A DNA stretch of 39,449 nt from Alphaproteobacteria bacterium (GTDB taxonomy: Bacteria > Pseudomonadota > Alphaproteobacteria > UBA828). Below are positions 32,178 through 39,449 of the stretch, in pieces (the first letter of the stretch is position 1; each line of letters starts with the position of its first letter). The stretch spans positions 1 through 39,449 of the forward strand of contig SHWC01000013.1 of assembly GCA_009691045.1 (NCBI GenBank), given 5' to 3'. The position numbers were made by a program, and so were the translations under genes. Below the pieces are notes generated by a model. The model worked only from the letters and a program-made list of their open reading frames with translations, was not told the origin of the DNA and searched no databases.

Positions 32178-34214
32178 CTATTCCCCACCCAATTTGCCGA
32201 TCAAGAGATTGCCATAGGCGTCGACCTTGAGCTTCCGCCCCGGGTTGAGCACGGTCACTGACGCCGGCTCCTCGACCACCGCCGGCCCAGTGATCGTATC
32301 GCCTTCTTTCAATTGGCCGCGGTTATAGACCGGTGTGTCGAGCGCGCCATTGGTGAACACCACCTTCCGCGTCGAAACCGGCTTCGCGCCGCTGCCTTTG
32401 CCGATCGTCGCAAAGGCCGGCTTTTCGGTGAGCGACACGACCGTCGCCTTCAAGGTGATCGCCTCAATGATCTCACGCGGAATGTTGAAGCCAAAGCGCG
32501 CGAGATGCATTTGGTGGAAGAGCTCCCACACCTTGGGCGTGGTCGTGGCGTCGAAGCGGTCGAACGGGACCGGCACTTCGAGCTCGTAGTTTTGACCGAG
32601 ATAGCGCAGCTCGACCGAGCGATAGACCTCGACATTCTTGGTGTAGCCCTGGGCCGCAAGCTCGGCGATCCCTGAATCAACGAGCGACTTCATCACCTCG
32701 CTCGCGCGCGCCTGATCGAAGCGCTTCGAGGTCATCTGCACGGTGCGCTGCGTATCGACGCGCGCATCGGTCATGATAAAGCCGAAGGCCGAGAACTGGC
32801 CCGGATGATTGGGCACGATGCCGCTTGGAATGCCGGCATCATCCATCAAATCATTGATGTGCAGCGGCCCCGCGCCGCCGAACGCGAGCAGCGCGAAATC
32901 GCGCGGGTCGAGCCCGCGTTCGATCAAGACCGAGCGTAGCGCGCCGACCATGTTGTTGTTGGCGATGCGGATCATCGCGAGCGCGATTTCATCGGCCGTG
33001 CGGCCGAGTTTTTTCGCCACCGCCCCGACCGCGGTCTTGGCCGCGTCGGCGTCGAGCTTCATGGCGCCACCGAGGAAGTTCGTCGGGCTGATGCGCCCAA
33101 GCGCGACATTGGCGTCGGTCACGGTCGCTTCGGTCCCGCCCATTTTGTAACAAGCAGGCCCCGGCGCTGCGCCCGCGCTTCGCGGCCCAACGCGCAACAT
33201 GCCGCCCTTGTCGATCCAGGCGAGGCTGCCGCCGCCCGCGCCGATGGTGCGAATGTCGATCATCGGAATTTGGATCGGCACGCCGAATTCGATTTCGAAA
33301 TCGGTGGTGAAATTCTCGCGCCCATTGATCACGGTGGCGCAATCGGTCGAAGTGCCGCCCATATCGAGCGTCACGAGATGCGAAACGCCGCACAGCTTGG
33401 CGATGTGCTTGGCCGCGATCACGCCGCCCGTCGGGCCCGAGACCGTCATCTGGATCGGCGCGTTGGCGGCGGCATCGAGCGTCATCTCGCCGCCATTCGA
33501 TTTGATCAGCACCACATGGTCGGTGATGCCCTTGTCTTTCAGGCGCTGCTTAAGCGTTTTGGAATAGCGGCTGACCAGCGGCTTGATATAGGCGTCGGCC
33601 AGCGTGGTCGAGGCGCGCTCATATTCCTTCCACTTGGGCAACACGTCATACGAGATCGAGACCGGCATGCCGGGCAGCTCGACCTCGAGGATTTTCTTCA
33701 CCTCGCGCTCGTGCTCGGGCGAGACATAGGCAAACAACAGATTGACCGCGATCGCCTCGATCGTGCCATCAGCCTTGATCGCGCGCGCGGCCGCGCGAAC
33801 CGTTTCGGGATCGAGCGGGGTCAGCACCTCGCCGCTCGCCAACAGGCGCTCGCGTACCTCATAGCAATGCCGGCGTTTGACCAAGGGCTTTGGCTTGATC
33901 CAGGTAATATCGTAATGGCTGCGCCGATTGCCGCGCTGAATGAACGGCACGTCGCGAAAGCCCTCCGTCGTGATGTAGGCGACCACGGCGCCCTTGCGCT
34001 CGAGGATCGCGTTGGTCGCGATCGTGGTGCCGAGCCGGATATTGCCGATGTCGCCCGGCGTCTTCACGCGGCCAAGGCCGGTGATGATGCCCTCGTTCGG
34101 ATCCTTCGGCGTGGTCAGGTTTTTCCACACGTCGACCGCGTGCGTCTTGGGGTCGTAGGAAACGAAATCGGTGAACGTGCCGCCCACGTCGACGCCAACC
34201 AAAAGTCCAGTCAC
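32178..34214 (-). CDS. hyuA: Hydantoinase/oxoprolinase A-family subunit (HyuA)
   Basis: A 678-residue HyuA-type ATPase subunit. The N-terminus LLVGVDVGGTFTDFV has the phosphate-binding glycine motif of the ASKHA fold; a second one, LVTLDMGGTSTDCA, is in the middle, followed by GAGGGSLAWIDKGGMLRVGP and FGGAGPLHINDL. This subunit phosphorylates the lactam or substrate for the HyuB partner. I take the GTG at 34214 as start, because AGGGAGA stands at the right distance and the frame's upstream 36 codons have no family similarity. It is the first gene of the hyu operon. Target (N-methylhydantoin, 5-oxoproline or another lactam) is undetermined. Confidence 0.9.
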   Translation of the reverse strand: MTGLLVGVDVGGTFTDFVSYDPKTHAVDVWKNLTTPKDPNEGIITGLGRVKTPGDIGNIRLGTTIATNAILERKGAVVAYITTEGFRDVPFIQRGNRRSHYDITWIKPKPLVKRRHCYEVRERLLASGEVLTPLDPETVRAAARAIKADGTIEAIAVNLLFAYVSPEHEREVKKILEVELPGMPVSISYDVLPKWKEYERASTTLADAYIKPLVSRYSKTLKQRLKDKGITDHVVLIKSNGGEMTLDAAANAPIQMTVSGPTGGVIAAKHIAKLCGVSHLVTLDMGGTSTDCATVINGRENFTTDFEIEFGVPIQIPMIDIRTIGAGGGSLAWIDKGGMLRVGPRSAGAAPGPACYKMGGTEATVTDANVALGRISPTNFLGGAMKLDADAAKTAVGAVAKKLGRTADEIALAMIRIANNNMVGALRSVLIERGLDPRDFALLAFGGAGPLHINDLMDDAGIPSGIVPNHPGQFSAFGFIMTDARVDTQRTVQMTSKRFDQARASEVMKSLVDSGIAELAAQGYTKNVEVYRSVELRYLGQNYELEVPVPFDRFDATTTPKVWELFHQMHLARFGFNIPREIIEAITLKATVVSLTEKPAFATIGKGSGAKPVSTRKVVFTNGALDTPVYNRGQLKEGDTITGPAVVEEPASVTVLNPGRKLKVDAYGNLLIGKLGGE

Positions 34215-34324
34215 CTGCAATCTCCCTTGCTCGCAAAAAAGCACGCCGCTGCGGTTGGTTCCGCGCTGGCGCAGGGATGTTAGCGACGCGGAAAGGGCCT
34301 GGCAACCGCTCGGACCAAACAAAA

Positions 34325-34351
34325 GGGCCCCGGCAACGCATGCCGGGGCCC
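34325..34351 (-). terminator. Rho-independent terminator of htrA
   Basis: Perfect 11-bp stem GGGCCCCGGCA / TGCCGGGGCCC around ACGCA, followed on the minus strand by TTTTGTTTGG. It lies 22 bases past the htrA stop, and would stop htrA transcripts before they enter hyuA. Confidence 0.85.
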
Positions 34352-34373
34352 GATTGAGGCGTGATAAAGCGGA

Positions 34374-35756
34374 TTAGCGGATCAGAATAAAGAGCGCGCC
34401 TTCGCCCCGCCTGATATTGAGCAGCAACGACCCGCTGCTCTCGCTGGCCGCCGCCGCGAACTCTTCGGCGGTTTTGACCGGTTGGCGGTTGACCGAGGTA
34501 ATCACGTCATCTTTCCGAAGGCCGGCGCGCCAGGCCGGGCTATCGGATGCGACGTCGAGCACCAAAACGCCCTCCATCTTGCCGAAAAGCGGCGACGCTT
34601 CGGGGATCGAACCAAAGGTCGCGCCCTCAAGCTTTGGCACCGAGGCCGCAGCCTGTTCAGTCGCCGTTTCCTTGATTTCGCCGACCACCATGTCGACGTC
34701 TTTCTTGTCGCCGTCGCGGATAACGGTAAGCGTGACCTTCTCGCCGATCCGCATCAGGCCGATCTTATTGCGCAAATCAGACGAGCCCTTGATTTGCGTG
34801 TGATTGACATGGGTGATCACATCACCGGCCTTGATTCCGGCGGTTTCGGCCGGCGAGCCCGGCGTCACCTGGGAGACCACGGCGGCGTCCTGGGGCGCGA
34901 CCGTGAACGCTTCCGCGAGATCGGGTGTCAGATCCTGGATTTGCACGCCGATGCGGCCGCGCTGCACTTCGCCGTGCGCGATCAGCTGATCCATGATCAG
35001 GCGCGCCATGTTGATCGGAATGGCGAACCCGATACCGATATTGCCGCCGCCCGGCGCGATGATCGCCGTATTGATGCCGACCAATTCGCCCCTGAGATTG
35101 ATCAAGGCACCACCGGAATTGCCGGGGTTGATCGAGGCGTCGGTCTGAATGAAATCTTCATAGCCTTCGATTCCGAGCCCAGAGCGGCCGAGCGCGCTGA
35201 CAATGCCCGAGGTCACCGTTTGGCCGAGGCCGAATGGATTGCCGATCGCGACCACGAAATCGCCGACCTGCACTTTTTCCGAATCGGCGAGTGGCAAAGC
35301 GACCAGATTGACTGGATCGACCTTCAACACCGCGATGTCGGTATCGGGATCGGCGCCCACCACCTTGGCCTTCAGTTGGCGGCGATCCTTGAGCGTGATG
35401 ATAACTTCGTCGGCCTTTTCGATGACGTGATTGTTGGTCAGCAAATAGCCTTGCTTGGCGTCCACAATTACGCCTGAGCCGACCGACTGGGTCTCGCGCT
35501 GTTCGGGCGGCAGTTTGTCGCCGAAAAAGCGTTTGAAGAACGGGTCATTGAACAAGGGATGGCGCGCGACATCGGTTTTGCCCTTGGTCGCGATGTTCAC
35601 GACAGCCGGTGAGGTCTGGTCGACCAGCGGCGCGAGCGACATCACGCCATTGCCATCGGTGGCCGCGGGGATCGCCGCCGCGTGCGCGCTGGTGCCGAGC
35701 GTCAGAGCTAGGCCGAGCACACCGGCAGCGAGCGAGGCACGGATCGTCCGAATCAT
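34374..35756 (-). CDS. htrA: HtrA/DegP-family periplasmic serine protease
   Basis: A 460-residue Do-like protease/chaperone. Residues 1-27 are a signal peptide (ends AHAA). The trypsin-like domain holds the triad H110 (LLTNNHVIE), D140 (DTDIAVLKVD) and S214 (INPGNSGGAL). The family loop HPLFNDPFFKRFFGD is at 66-80. Two PDZ domains follow, at roughly 275-360 (GSPAETAGIKAGDVITHVN) and 385-460 (SPAWRAGLRKDDVITSVN). It degrades or refolds misfolded envelope proteins. The ATG at 35756 has a strong AAGGAGGAATA upstream site, so longer frames are rejected. It ends with a strong terminator. The gap 35757-36027 upstream contains no gene that I can see. Confidence 0.95.
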   Translation of the reverse strand: MIRTIRASLAAGVLGLALTLGTSAHAAAIPAATDGNGVMSLAPLVDQTSPAVVNIATKGKTDVARHPLFNDPFFKRFFGDKLPPEQRETQSVGSGVIVDAKQGYLLTNNHVIEKADEVIITLKDRRQLKAKVVGADPDTDIAVLKVDPVNLVALPLADSEKVQVGDFVVAIGNPFGLGQTVTSGIVSALGRSGLGIEGYEDFIQTDASINPGNSGGALINLRGELVGINTAIIAPGGGNIGIGFAIPINMARLIMDQLIAHGEVQRGRIGVQIQDLTPDLAEAFTVAPQDAAVVSQVTPGSPAETAGIKAGDVITHVNHTQIKGSSDLRNKIGLMRIGEKVTLTVIRDGDKKDVDMVVGEIKETATEQAAASVPKLEGATFGSIPEASPLFGKMEGVLVLDVASDSPAWRAGLRKDDVITSVNRQPVKTAEEFAAAASESSGSLLLNIRRGEGALFILIR

Positions 35757-36027
35757 TCTGTTATTCCTCCTTAAGCCGTCGGGATGGCAGCATAGGGAGA
35801 CATCATGGCTAACCAAGCGCTGCCTCCCAACGGAAGCCTGGCGGTGAGTGGGGGCCGGCTGGGGCCGGCACGCGATCCGGCTTGGCCCGACTCGCCGCGT
35901 TCAATGAGAATACCCTAAGTCGATGCCGCGCCGATAACGATGCCACTCAATCAAATCGTCTTTGTTTGTGGCTGATTTGGGGCACGAGCCCAACTTCACA
36001 AAGAGTTTCGACGGGCGTGAACGCAAA

Positions 36028-36057
36028 ACGGCCGTGCCCGGGGTCGGACACGGCCGT
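36028..36057 (-). terminator. Terminator hairpin after hsp20
   Basis: ACGGCCGTG and CACGGCCGT form a nine-bp stem around a 12-base loop about 100 bases past the hsp20 stop. The minus side continues with TTTTGCG; the plus side continues CTCTTTTTCG, an even better U-run, so it could act in both directions. Confidence 0.65.
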
Positions 36058-36081
36058 CTCTTTTTCGTGTTTTAGCCCGCT

Positions 36082-36140
36082 GGCGCGGCGCGGTCGCGCC
36101 GGCCACGTCTCGATAAGCGACGCTCATCGAGACGGGGCAA
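36082..36140 (+). repeat. Dispersed repeat R2, partial copy D
   Basis: GGCGCGGCGCGGTCGCGCCG followed by GCCACGTCTCGATAAGCG and CGCTCATCGAGACG. The first 23 bases match the end of copy C (about 4900-4922). It lies in the hsp20 3' region between stop and terminator. Confidence 0.6.
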
Positions 36141-36158
36141 ACGATCGACGTGCCGAGA

Positions 36159-36614
36159 TCAGGCTACTTTGGCGTCGATCACCCTAGGCGCGCCGCCATT
36201 GATCGGAATTTGGCGGGTTTTCATCGCCTCAGGCAGCTCAAGCGCGAGCTCGATGCGCAGGAGGCCGTTATCAAGCTTGGCCCCCTTGACCTCGACATGG
36301 TCGGCTAGCTGGAAGCGGCGTTCGAACGTGCGCCCAGCAATGCCGCGATAGAGGTAGGACCGCCCGGCGGCGTCCTTGTCCTCGATCTTACCTTGCACGA
36401 TCAAGAGGTTCGGCTTGAAGGTGATGGTGATGTCCTTATCCTGGAAGCCGGCCACCGCCATGGTGACTCGATAGGCGCTGTCAGCCAGCTTCTCGATGTC
36501 ATAGGGCGGGTAGGACGGGGTCTCCTCGGCCTCGAACGCGGTTTCGAACAGCTGGTTGAGCCGATCGAAGCCTACAGTGGAACGAAACAGCGGTGAAAGA
36601 TCGTAATGACGCAT
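36159..36614 (-). CDS. Hsp20 small heat-shock protein (IbpA-like)
   Basis: A 151-residue alpha-crystallin-domain chaperone that holds unfolding proteins. The N-terminus MRHYDLSPLFRSTVGFDRLNQLFETAF is the IbpA-type arm. The alpha-crystallin domain runs from about 38 to 130 (YPPYDIEKLADSAYRVTMAVAGF, YLYRGIAGRTFERRFQLADHVEV, NGLLRIELALELPEAMKTRQIPI). The start at 36614 has GGAGGA seven bases upstream; that site is part of a ROSE-like hairpin. Upstream also lies an RpoH-like promoter, so heat induction acts at two levels. A frame open to 36716 is the untranslated leader. Confidence 0.94.
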   Translation of the reverse strand: MRHYDLSPLFRSTVGFDRLNQLFETAFEAEETPSYPPYDIEKLADSAYRVTMAVAGFQDKDITITFKPNLLIVQGKIEDKDAAGRSYLYRGIAGRTFERRFQLADHVEVKGAKLDNGLLRIELALELPEAMKTRQIPINGGAPRVIDAKVA

Positions 36615-36707
36615 GGCATATCCTCCATTGAGCGACATGATGAGGGCCTCGCCAAAATGGCCAAGGCCTTGGTCTGCTATCGGCCAGGCCCGCAAGCGGC
36701 ACCCGGC
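36615..36707 (-). promoter_or_regulatory. ROSE-type RNA thermometer in the hsp20 leader
   Basis: On the minus strand the leader ends UCGCUC-AAUG-GAGGA-UAUGCC-AUG. UCGCU fits the ROSE consensus U(U/C)GCU: U-C, C-U-C pair with G-A-G-G-A of the Shine-Dalgarno site, leaving G bulged, exactly the ROSE arrangement. Upstream parts hold further stems (for example GGCCUUGGCC, about 36655-36665). Heat would melt the final hairpin and open the ribosome-binding site. Fold is by eye. Confidence 0.75.
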
Positions 36708-36713
36708 AAGCCC

Positions 36714-36742
36714 CATGTAGGACGCCGAAAAATCTCTTCAAG
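36714..36742 (-). promoter_or_regulatory. RpoH (sigma-32)-like promoter of hsp20
   Basis: Minus strand CTTGAA at 36742-36737, 15 bases, then CCTACATG at 36721-36714, close to the alphaproteobacterial sigma-32 pattern CTTGAA and C-TATAT-type -10. Transcription would begin near 36707, giving a leader of about 90 bases, matching the ROSE element. Confidence 0.6.
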
Positions 36743-36836
36743 AGCCTCAAAATTTTGTCTAAGGCCTTGAAAAGAAATTAGGAAAAACAGGTCGCGCAGG
36801 CCGGGGCGACCGGTGCCAAACCAGCGGAGGGCGACA

Positions 36837-37766
36837 ATGGCCCACACGATTCTCTTCACCCACAAGGCGTGCATCGCACACGATCCCGGCGCCGGCCACC
36901 CCGAGCGGCCCGATCGTCTGCGCGCGGTCATGGCGCGCCTCGATCAACCGGCTTTCGCGGCGCTCGAACGGCGCGAGGCGCCGCTCGCCAGCCGCGAGGC
37001 GATTGCGCGCGTGCACGATGCCAAACTGGTCGAGGCGATTCTGGAGGCCGTGCCCAAAGCCGGTCATGTCGCAATCGATGCCGATACGCGAATGTCGCCA
37101 CAATCCGGCGAGGCGGCCTCACGCGCGGCCGGCGCGCTGATTGCCGCGGTCGATGCGGTGATGAAGGGCGAGGCCGATAACGCCTTTTGCGCCGTGCGCC
37201 CGCCCGGCCACCATGCCGAGCCCGCGCGCCCCATGGGCTTTTGCCTGTTCAACAATATCGCGATCGGCGCGGCGCACGCCCGCGCGGCGCATGGCGTGAA
37301 ACGCATTGCGATGCTCGATTTCGATGTTCATCACGGCAATGGCACGCAGGCTTTTGTCGAGGCCGACGCCGATTATTTTTTTGCCTCGAGCCATCAATGG
37401 CCGCTTTATCCGGGCACGGGTGCGGCGAGCGAGACGGGCGTGGGCAATGTCGTCAATGTGCCGCTCCGCGCCATGGCGGGTTCGGCCGAGTTTCGCGCGG
37501 CCTGGGCCGATAAGGTGTTGCCCGCGCTCGATCGATTCGCGCCCGAGCTGGTGATGATCTCGGCGGGCTTCGACGCCCACCGCGACGACCCCCTGGGCGG
37601 TCTGCAATTGGTCGAGGCGGACTATGAATGGGTCACGAATGAGCTCGCGCGCCTGGCCAAGCGCCATGCCAAAGGCCGCTTGGTCTCGACGCTTGAAGGC
37701 GGCTATGACCTCGATGCCCTGGCCGCCAGCACCGCGGCCCATGTGACCGCGTTGATGGCGGCGTAA
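36837..37766 (+). CDS. Histone-deacetylase-family amidohydrolase
   Basis: A 309-residue HDAC-like, zinc-dependent deacetylase. Visible are GHPERPDRLRAV near the start, RPPGHHAEP with the paired His (H125-H126), DFDVHHGNGTQ with zinc ligands D163 and H165, and ISAGFDAHRDDPLGG with D246, then LEGGYDLDALA. Bacterial homologs deacetylate polyamines, acetoin-related or other small N-acetyl compounds; the substrate here is unknown. GGAGGG precedes the ATG at 36837, so a longer frame from 36813 is rejected. It is divergent from hsp20 and upstream of xseB-ispA, as in other alphaproteobacteria. Confidence 0.92.
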   Translation: MAHTILFTHKACIAHDPGAGHPERPDRLRAVMARLDQPAFAALERREAPLASREAIARVHDAKLVEAILEAVPKAGHVAIDADTRMSPQSGEAASRAAGALIAAVDAVMKGEADNAFCAVRPPGHHAEPARPMGFCLFNNIAIGAAHARAAHGVKRIAMLDFDVHHGNGTQAFVEADADYFFASSHQWPLYPGTGAASETGVGNVVNVPLRAMAGSAEFRAAWADKVLPALDRFAPELVMISAGFDAHRDDPLGGLQLVEADYEWVTNELARLAKRHAKGRLVSTLEGGYDLDALAASTAAHVTALMAA

Positions 37767-37794
37767 CGCAACGAGCGGCGTGCCTCTCCTTATT

Positions 37795-37872
37795 CTCGTC
37801 ATTGCCGGGCTTGACCCGGCAATCCAATTTTTTTGAGTCTGGATGCCCGGCTCAAGGCCGGGTATGACGAGT
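37795..37872. repeat. R1-type intergenic palindrome
   Basis: CGTCATTGCCGGGCTTGACC to CCGGCAATCC, then CTGGATGCCCGGCTC and GCCGGGTATGACG. It lies between the deacetylase gene and xseB and matches 26874-26955. Confidence 0.8.
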
Positions 37873-37967
37873 GAGGGAGGTCCGGCGCACCGTTTTGGGT
37901 GGCGCTTGCCTCAAGGCGGGCGCTGTCTTTACAGTCGAACCAGTTGAGAGTCGGGGAGACGCCGTTT

Positions 37968-38222
37968 ATGCCGCCAGAAAAGGCGCACAAAGAGAAGGAC
38001 GTCGCGAGTCTGAGCTTCGAGGAGGCCTTGGCCGAGCTTGAGGCCATCGTCCAGCGGCTGGAGAAGGGCGAGCTCGGCCTCGAGGATGCGATCACGACCT
38101 ATGAGCGCGGCGTCGGCCTGAAACGCCGCTGCGATGAAAAGCTCAAGGACGCGCAATTGCGCGTCGAGAAAATCGAAGCGAAGGACGGCGCGCTCAAGGC
38201 GACGCCGTTCGACGCCGCGTAG
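37968..38222 (+). CDS. xseB: Exodeoxyribonuclease VII small subunit
   Basis: An 84-residue XseB. The core SLSFEEALAELEAIVQRLEKGELGLEDAITTYERGVGLKRRCDEKLKDAQLRVEKI is diagnostic. XseB binds XseA to form the exonuclease that degrades single-stranded DNA; xseA is not in the window. The start at 37968 has GGGGAG about nine bases upstream. It is followed eight bases later by ispA, the usual alphaproteobacterial pair. Confidence 0.96.
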   Translation: MPPEKAHKEKDVASLSFEEALAELEAIVQRLEKGELGLEDAITTYERGVGLKRRCDEKLKDAQLRVEKIEAKDGALKATPFDAA

Positions 38223-38230
38223 ATCACCCC

Positions 38231-39124
38231 ATGGCAAATCTCGACGACGCGCTGCGCGAAGCCGCAGCCACAATTATCAGCGCGCTCACGCGCTATATCC
38301 CGGCGCCCGAAGGCGCGCAGAAGCGCCTGTTCGAGGCGATGCGTTATTCGACCTTCGCCGGCGGCAAGCGCCTGCGGCCGTTTCTGGTCTTGGCCGGGGC
38401 CGATCTGTTCGGCGTGCCGCGCGCCCATGCGCTGCCAACCGCGGCCGCGATCGAAATGGTGCACACCTATTCGCTGGTGCATGACGATCTGCCGGCGATG
38501 GATAATGACGACCTCAGGCGCCGCCAGCCGACCTGTCACAAAAAATTTGACGAGGCGACCGCGATCCTGACCGGTGATTCATTGCTCACGCTCGCCTTCG
38601 AGGCGATCGCGGCCTCGAGCGGGCACCCAGACCCGGCGGTTCGCGCCGATCTCGTGCACGCTCTGGCGATCGCGGCCGGTGCCGAAGGCATGGCGGGCGG
38701 CCAGATGATCGACCTCGAGGCCGAGAAAAAGAACGGCGCGCTCGATCTCGATGCCATCATCCATTTGCAACGCCTGAAGACCGGCGCGTTGATTCGCTTC
38801 AGTTGCGAGGCCGGCGCCATCATGGCGCGCGCGCGTGACGAGCACCGTCGCGCGCTTCGCATTTATGCCGCGTGTATCGGGCTCGCCTTCCAGATCACCG
38901 ATGATCTGTTGGACCATGAGAGCACGGCCGAACAACTCGGCAAGGCGGTCGGCAAGGACGCCAAGGCCGGCAAGGCGACCTTCGTCCAGCTTTTGGGCGC
39001 CGATGAAGCGCGCCGCCGCGCCCACGCGATCATCGACGAGGCGGAAGCGGTGCTTAGCCCCTTCGGCTCGAAGAGCGCGCTTTTGCGCGACGTCGCGCGC
39101 TATATCGTCGAGCGGAAGAATTGA
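38231..39124 (+). CDS. ispA: Polyprenyl synthetase (farnesyl diphosphate synthase type)
   Basis: A 297-residue trans-prenyltransferase that condenses isopentenyl diphosphate with dimethylallyl or geranyl diphosphate. The first aspartate-rich motif is DDLPAMD (residues 85-91) within MVHTYSLVHDDLPAMDNDD; the second is FQITDDLLD. GGKRLRPFLVL near residues 44-54 and GKAVGKDAKAGKATF are also typical. No clear Shine-Dalgarno stands upstream, so translation is probably coupled to xseB, eight bases away. The C-terminal ten codons reappear downstream at 39254-39286. dxs often follows but is outside the window. Confidence 0.94.
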   Translation: MANLDDALREAAATIISALTRYIPAPEGAQKRLFEAMRYSTFAGGKRLRPFLVLAGADLFGVPRAHALPTAAAIEMVHTYSLVHDDLPAMDNDDLRRRQPTCHKKFDEATAILTGDSLLTLAFEAIAASSGHPDPAVRADLVHALAIAAGAEGMAGGQMIDLEAEKKNGALDLDAIIHLQRLKTGALIRFSCEAGAIMARARDEHRRALRIYAACIGLAFQITDDLLDHESTAEQLGKAVGKDAKAGKATFVQLLGADEARRRAHAIIDEAEAVLSPFGSKSALLRDVARYIVERKN

Positions 39125-39449
39125 TCAAGTTTTCGAGCCCCCACCTCTCCCTAGCCCTCTCCGCCCCCGGGGGCGGAGAGGGAATTCCGGCCGAAAGCCA
39201 TCGCCAATTTACCCTCTCCGCCGGCGGGGCGGCGGGAACGCATGCGTTCCCGGGTGGCGCGTTATATTGTTGAACGGAAGAATTAGCGCTGCGGACTTCA
39301 CCTCTCCCCTTGTGGGAGAGGTCGCCGCGCAGCGGCGGGTGAGCGGACTCATAGCAGACTCTTTATCTAGACCCCTCACCTTCCCATCGCTGCGCGTCGT
39401 GCGCCCGCGCGCACGCCGGCGCGCGACGGGCCCCTTCCTCTCCCTCAAG
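39125..39449. repeat. Right-edge palindromic repeat cluster
   Basis: Contains CCTCTCCGCCCCCGGGGGCG, a CCCTCTCCGCCGGCGGGG hairpin, the palindrome CGGGAACGCATGCGTTCCCG (39233-39252), a CACCTCTCCCCTTGTGGGAG module with GCCGCGCAGCGGCG (39300-39342), and CCCCTCACCTTCCCATCGC at the end, cut by the window edge. No gene is seen apart from the ispA remnant. Confidence 0.75.
39254..39286 (+). pseudogene. Second copy of the ispA 3' end
   Basis: The frame reads V-A-R-Y-I-V-E-R-K-N-stop, identical in protein to the last ten residues of IspA (39092-39124). The DNA differs at five codons, always in the third base (for example CGC/CGT, ATC/ATT, GTC/GTT, GAG/GAA), and the stop is TAG instead of TGA. It starts one base after a 20-base palindrome. 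It looks like the surviving tail of another ispA allele. Confidence 0.75.

Overview
This GC-rich window looks like chromosomal DNA of an alphaproteobacterium. The evidence is an xseB-ispA pair behind an HDAC-like gene, an Hsp20 gene preceded by a ROSE-type RNA thermometer and an RpoH-like promoter, N-methylglutamate-synthase/Glx-type genes, and many alphaproteobacterial intergenic palindromes. No rRNA, tRNA, CRISPR array, transposase, integrase or phage structural gene was recognised. The exact genus cannot be told from the sequence alone.

Layout. 1-5.9 kb: two DUF2141 secreted-protein paralogs, an SDR oxidoreductase, prfC (RF3) and a small DUF559 protein. 5.9-10.5 kb: an EamA/DMT exporter, a persulfide dioxygenase-rhodanese fusion translationally coupled to a DSD1-type PLP enzyme, and a luciferase-like flavin monooxygenase. 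10.6-19.5 kb: the most interesting block. A minus-strand operon (DUF3830 protein, unknown protein, MgsA-, MgsB-, MgsC-like subunits, type III glutamine synthetase/GMAS-like enzyme) is divergent from a plus-strand unit (LIV-type ABC ATPase, LIV-type permease, GntR/FCD regulator). The shared control region carries two copies of the same dyad, TGGT-N3-ACCA, one in front of each operon, matching the operator type expected for that regulator. 19.5-21.3 kb: a lower-GC HEPN-like gene and a UPF0060 membrane protein. 21.3-24.8 kb: both subunits of a dimethylformamidase-family enzyme and a divergent flavin reductase. 24.8-28.5 kb: a small accessory patch with a frameshifted zinc-ribbon gene, an orphan HigA, an N-formylglutamate amidohydrolase-like enzyme, an isochorismatase-fold amidohydrolase and a complete HigBA toxin-antitoxin unit. 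28.5-34.2 kb: a hydantoinase/oxoprolinase operon with one HyuA and two HyuB subunits. 34.3-39.4 kb: HtrA protease, Hsp20, HDAC-like deacetylase, xseB and ispA.

How the genes may work together (inference). Many genes handle C-N bonds of small amides, amines and ureides. DMFase would release dimethylamine and formate. A GMAS-like enzyme plus MgsABC would take methylamine through gamma-glutamylmethylamide to N-methylglutamate. HyuA/HyuB plus the isochorismatase-fold enzyme resemble the N-methylhydantoin to N-carbamoylsarcosine to sarcosine route. The linking enzymes (dimethylamine oxidation, N-methylglutamate dehydrogenase) are not in this window, so the connected pathway is a hypothesis.

The intergenic DNA is densely packed with several families of palindromic repeats, often placed between genes of one operon or complex. 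Two places show duplicated gene 3' ends around such repeats: the end of the ABC ATPase gene, and the end of ispA, whose second copy differs only at synonymous positions. Both point to repeat-associated recombination.
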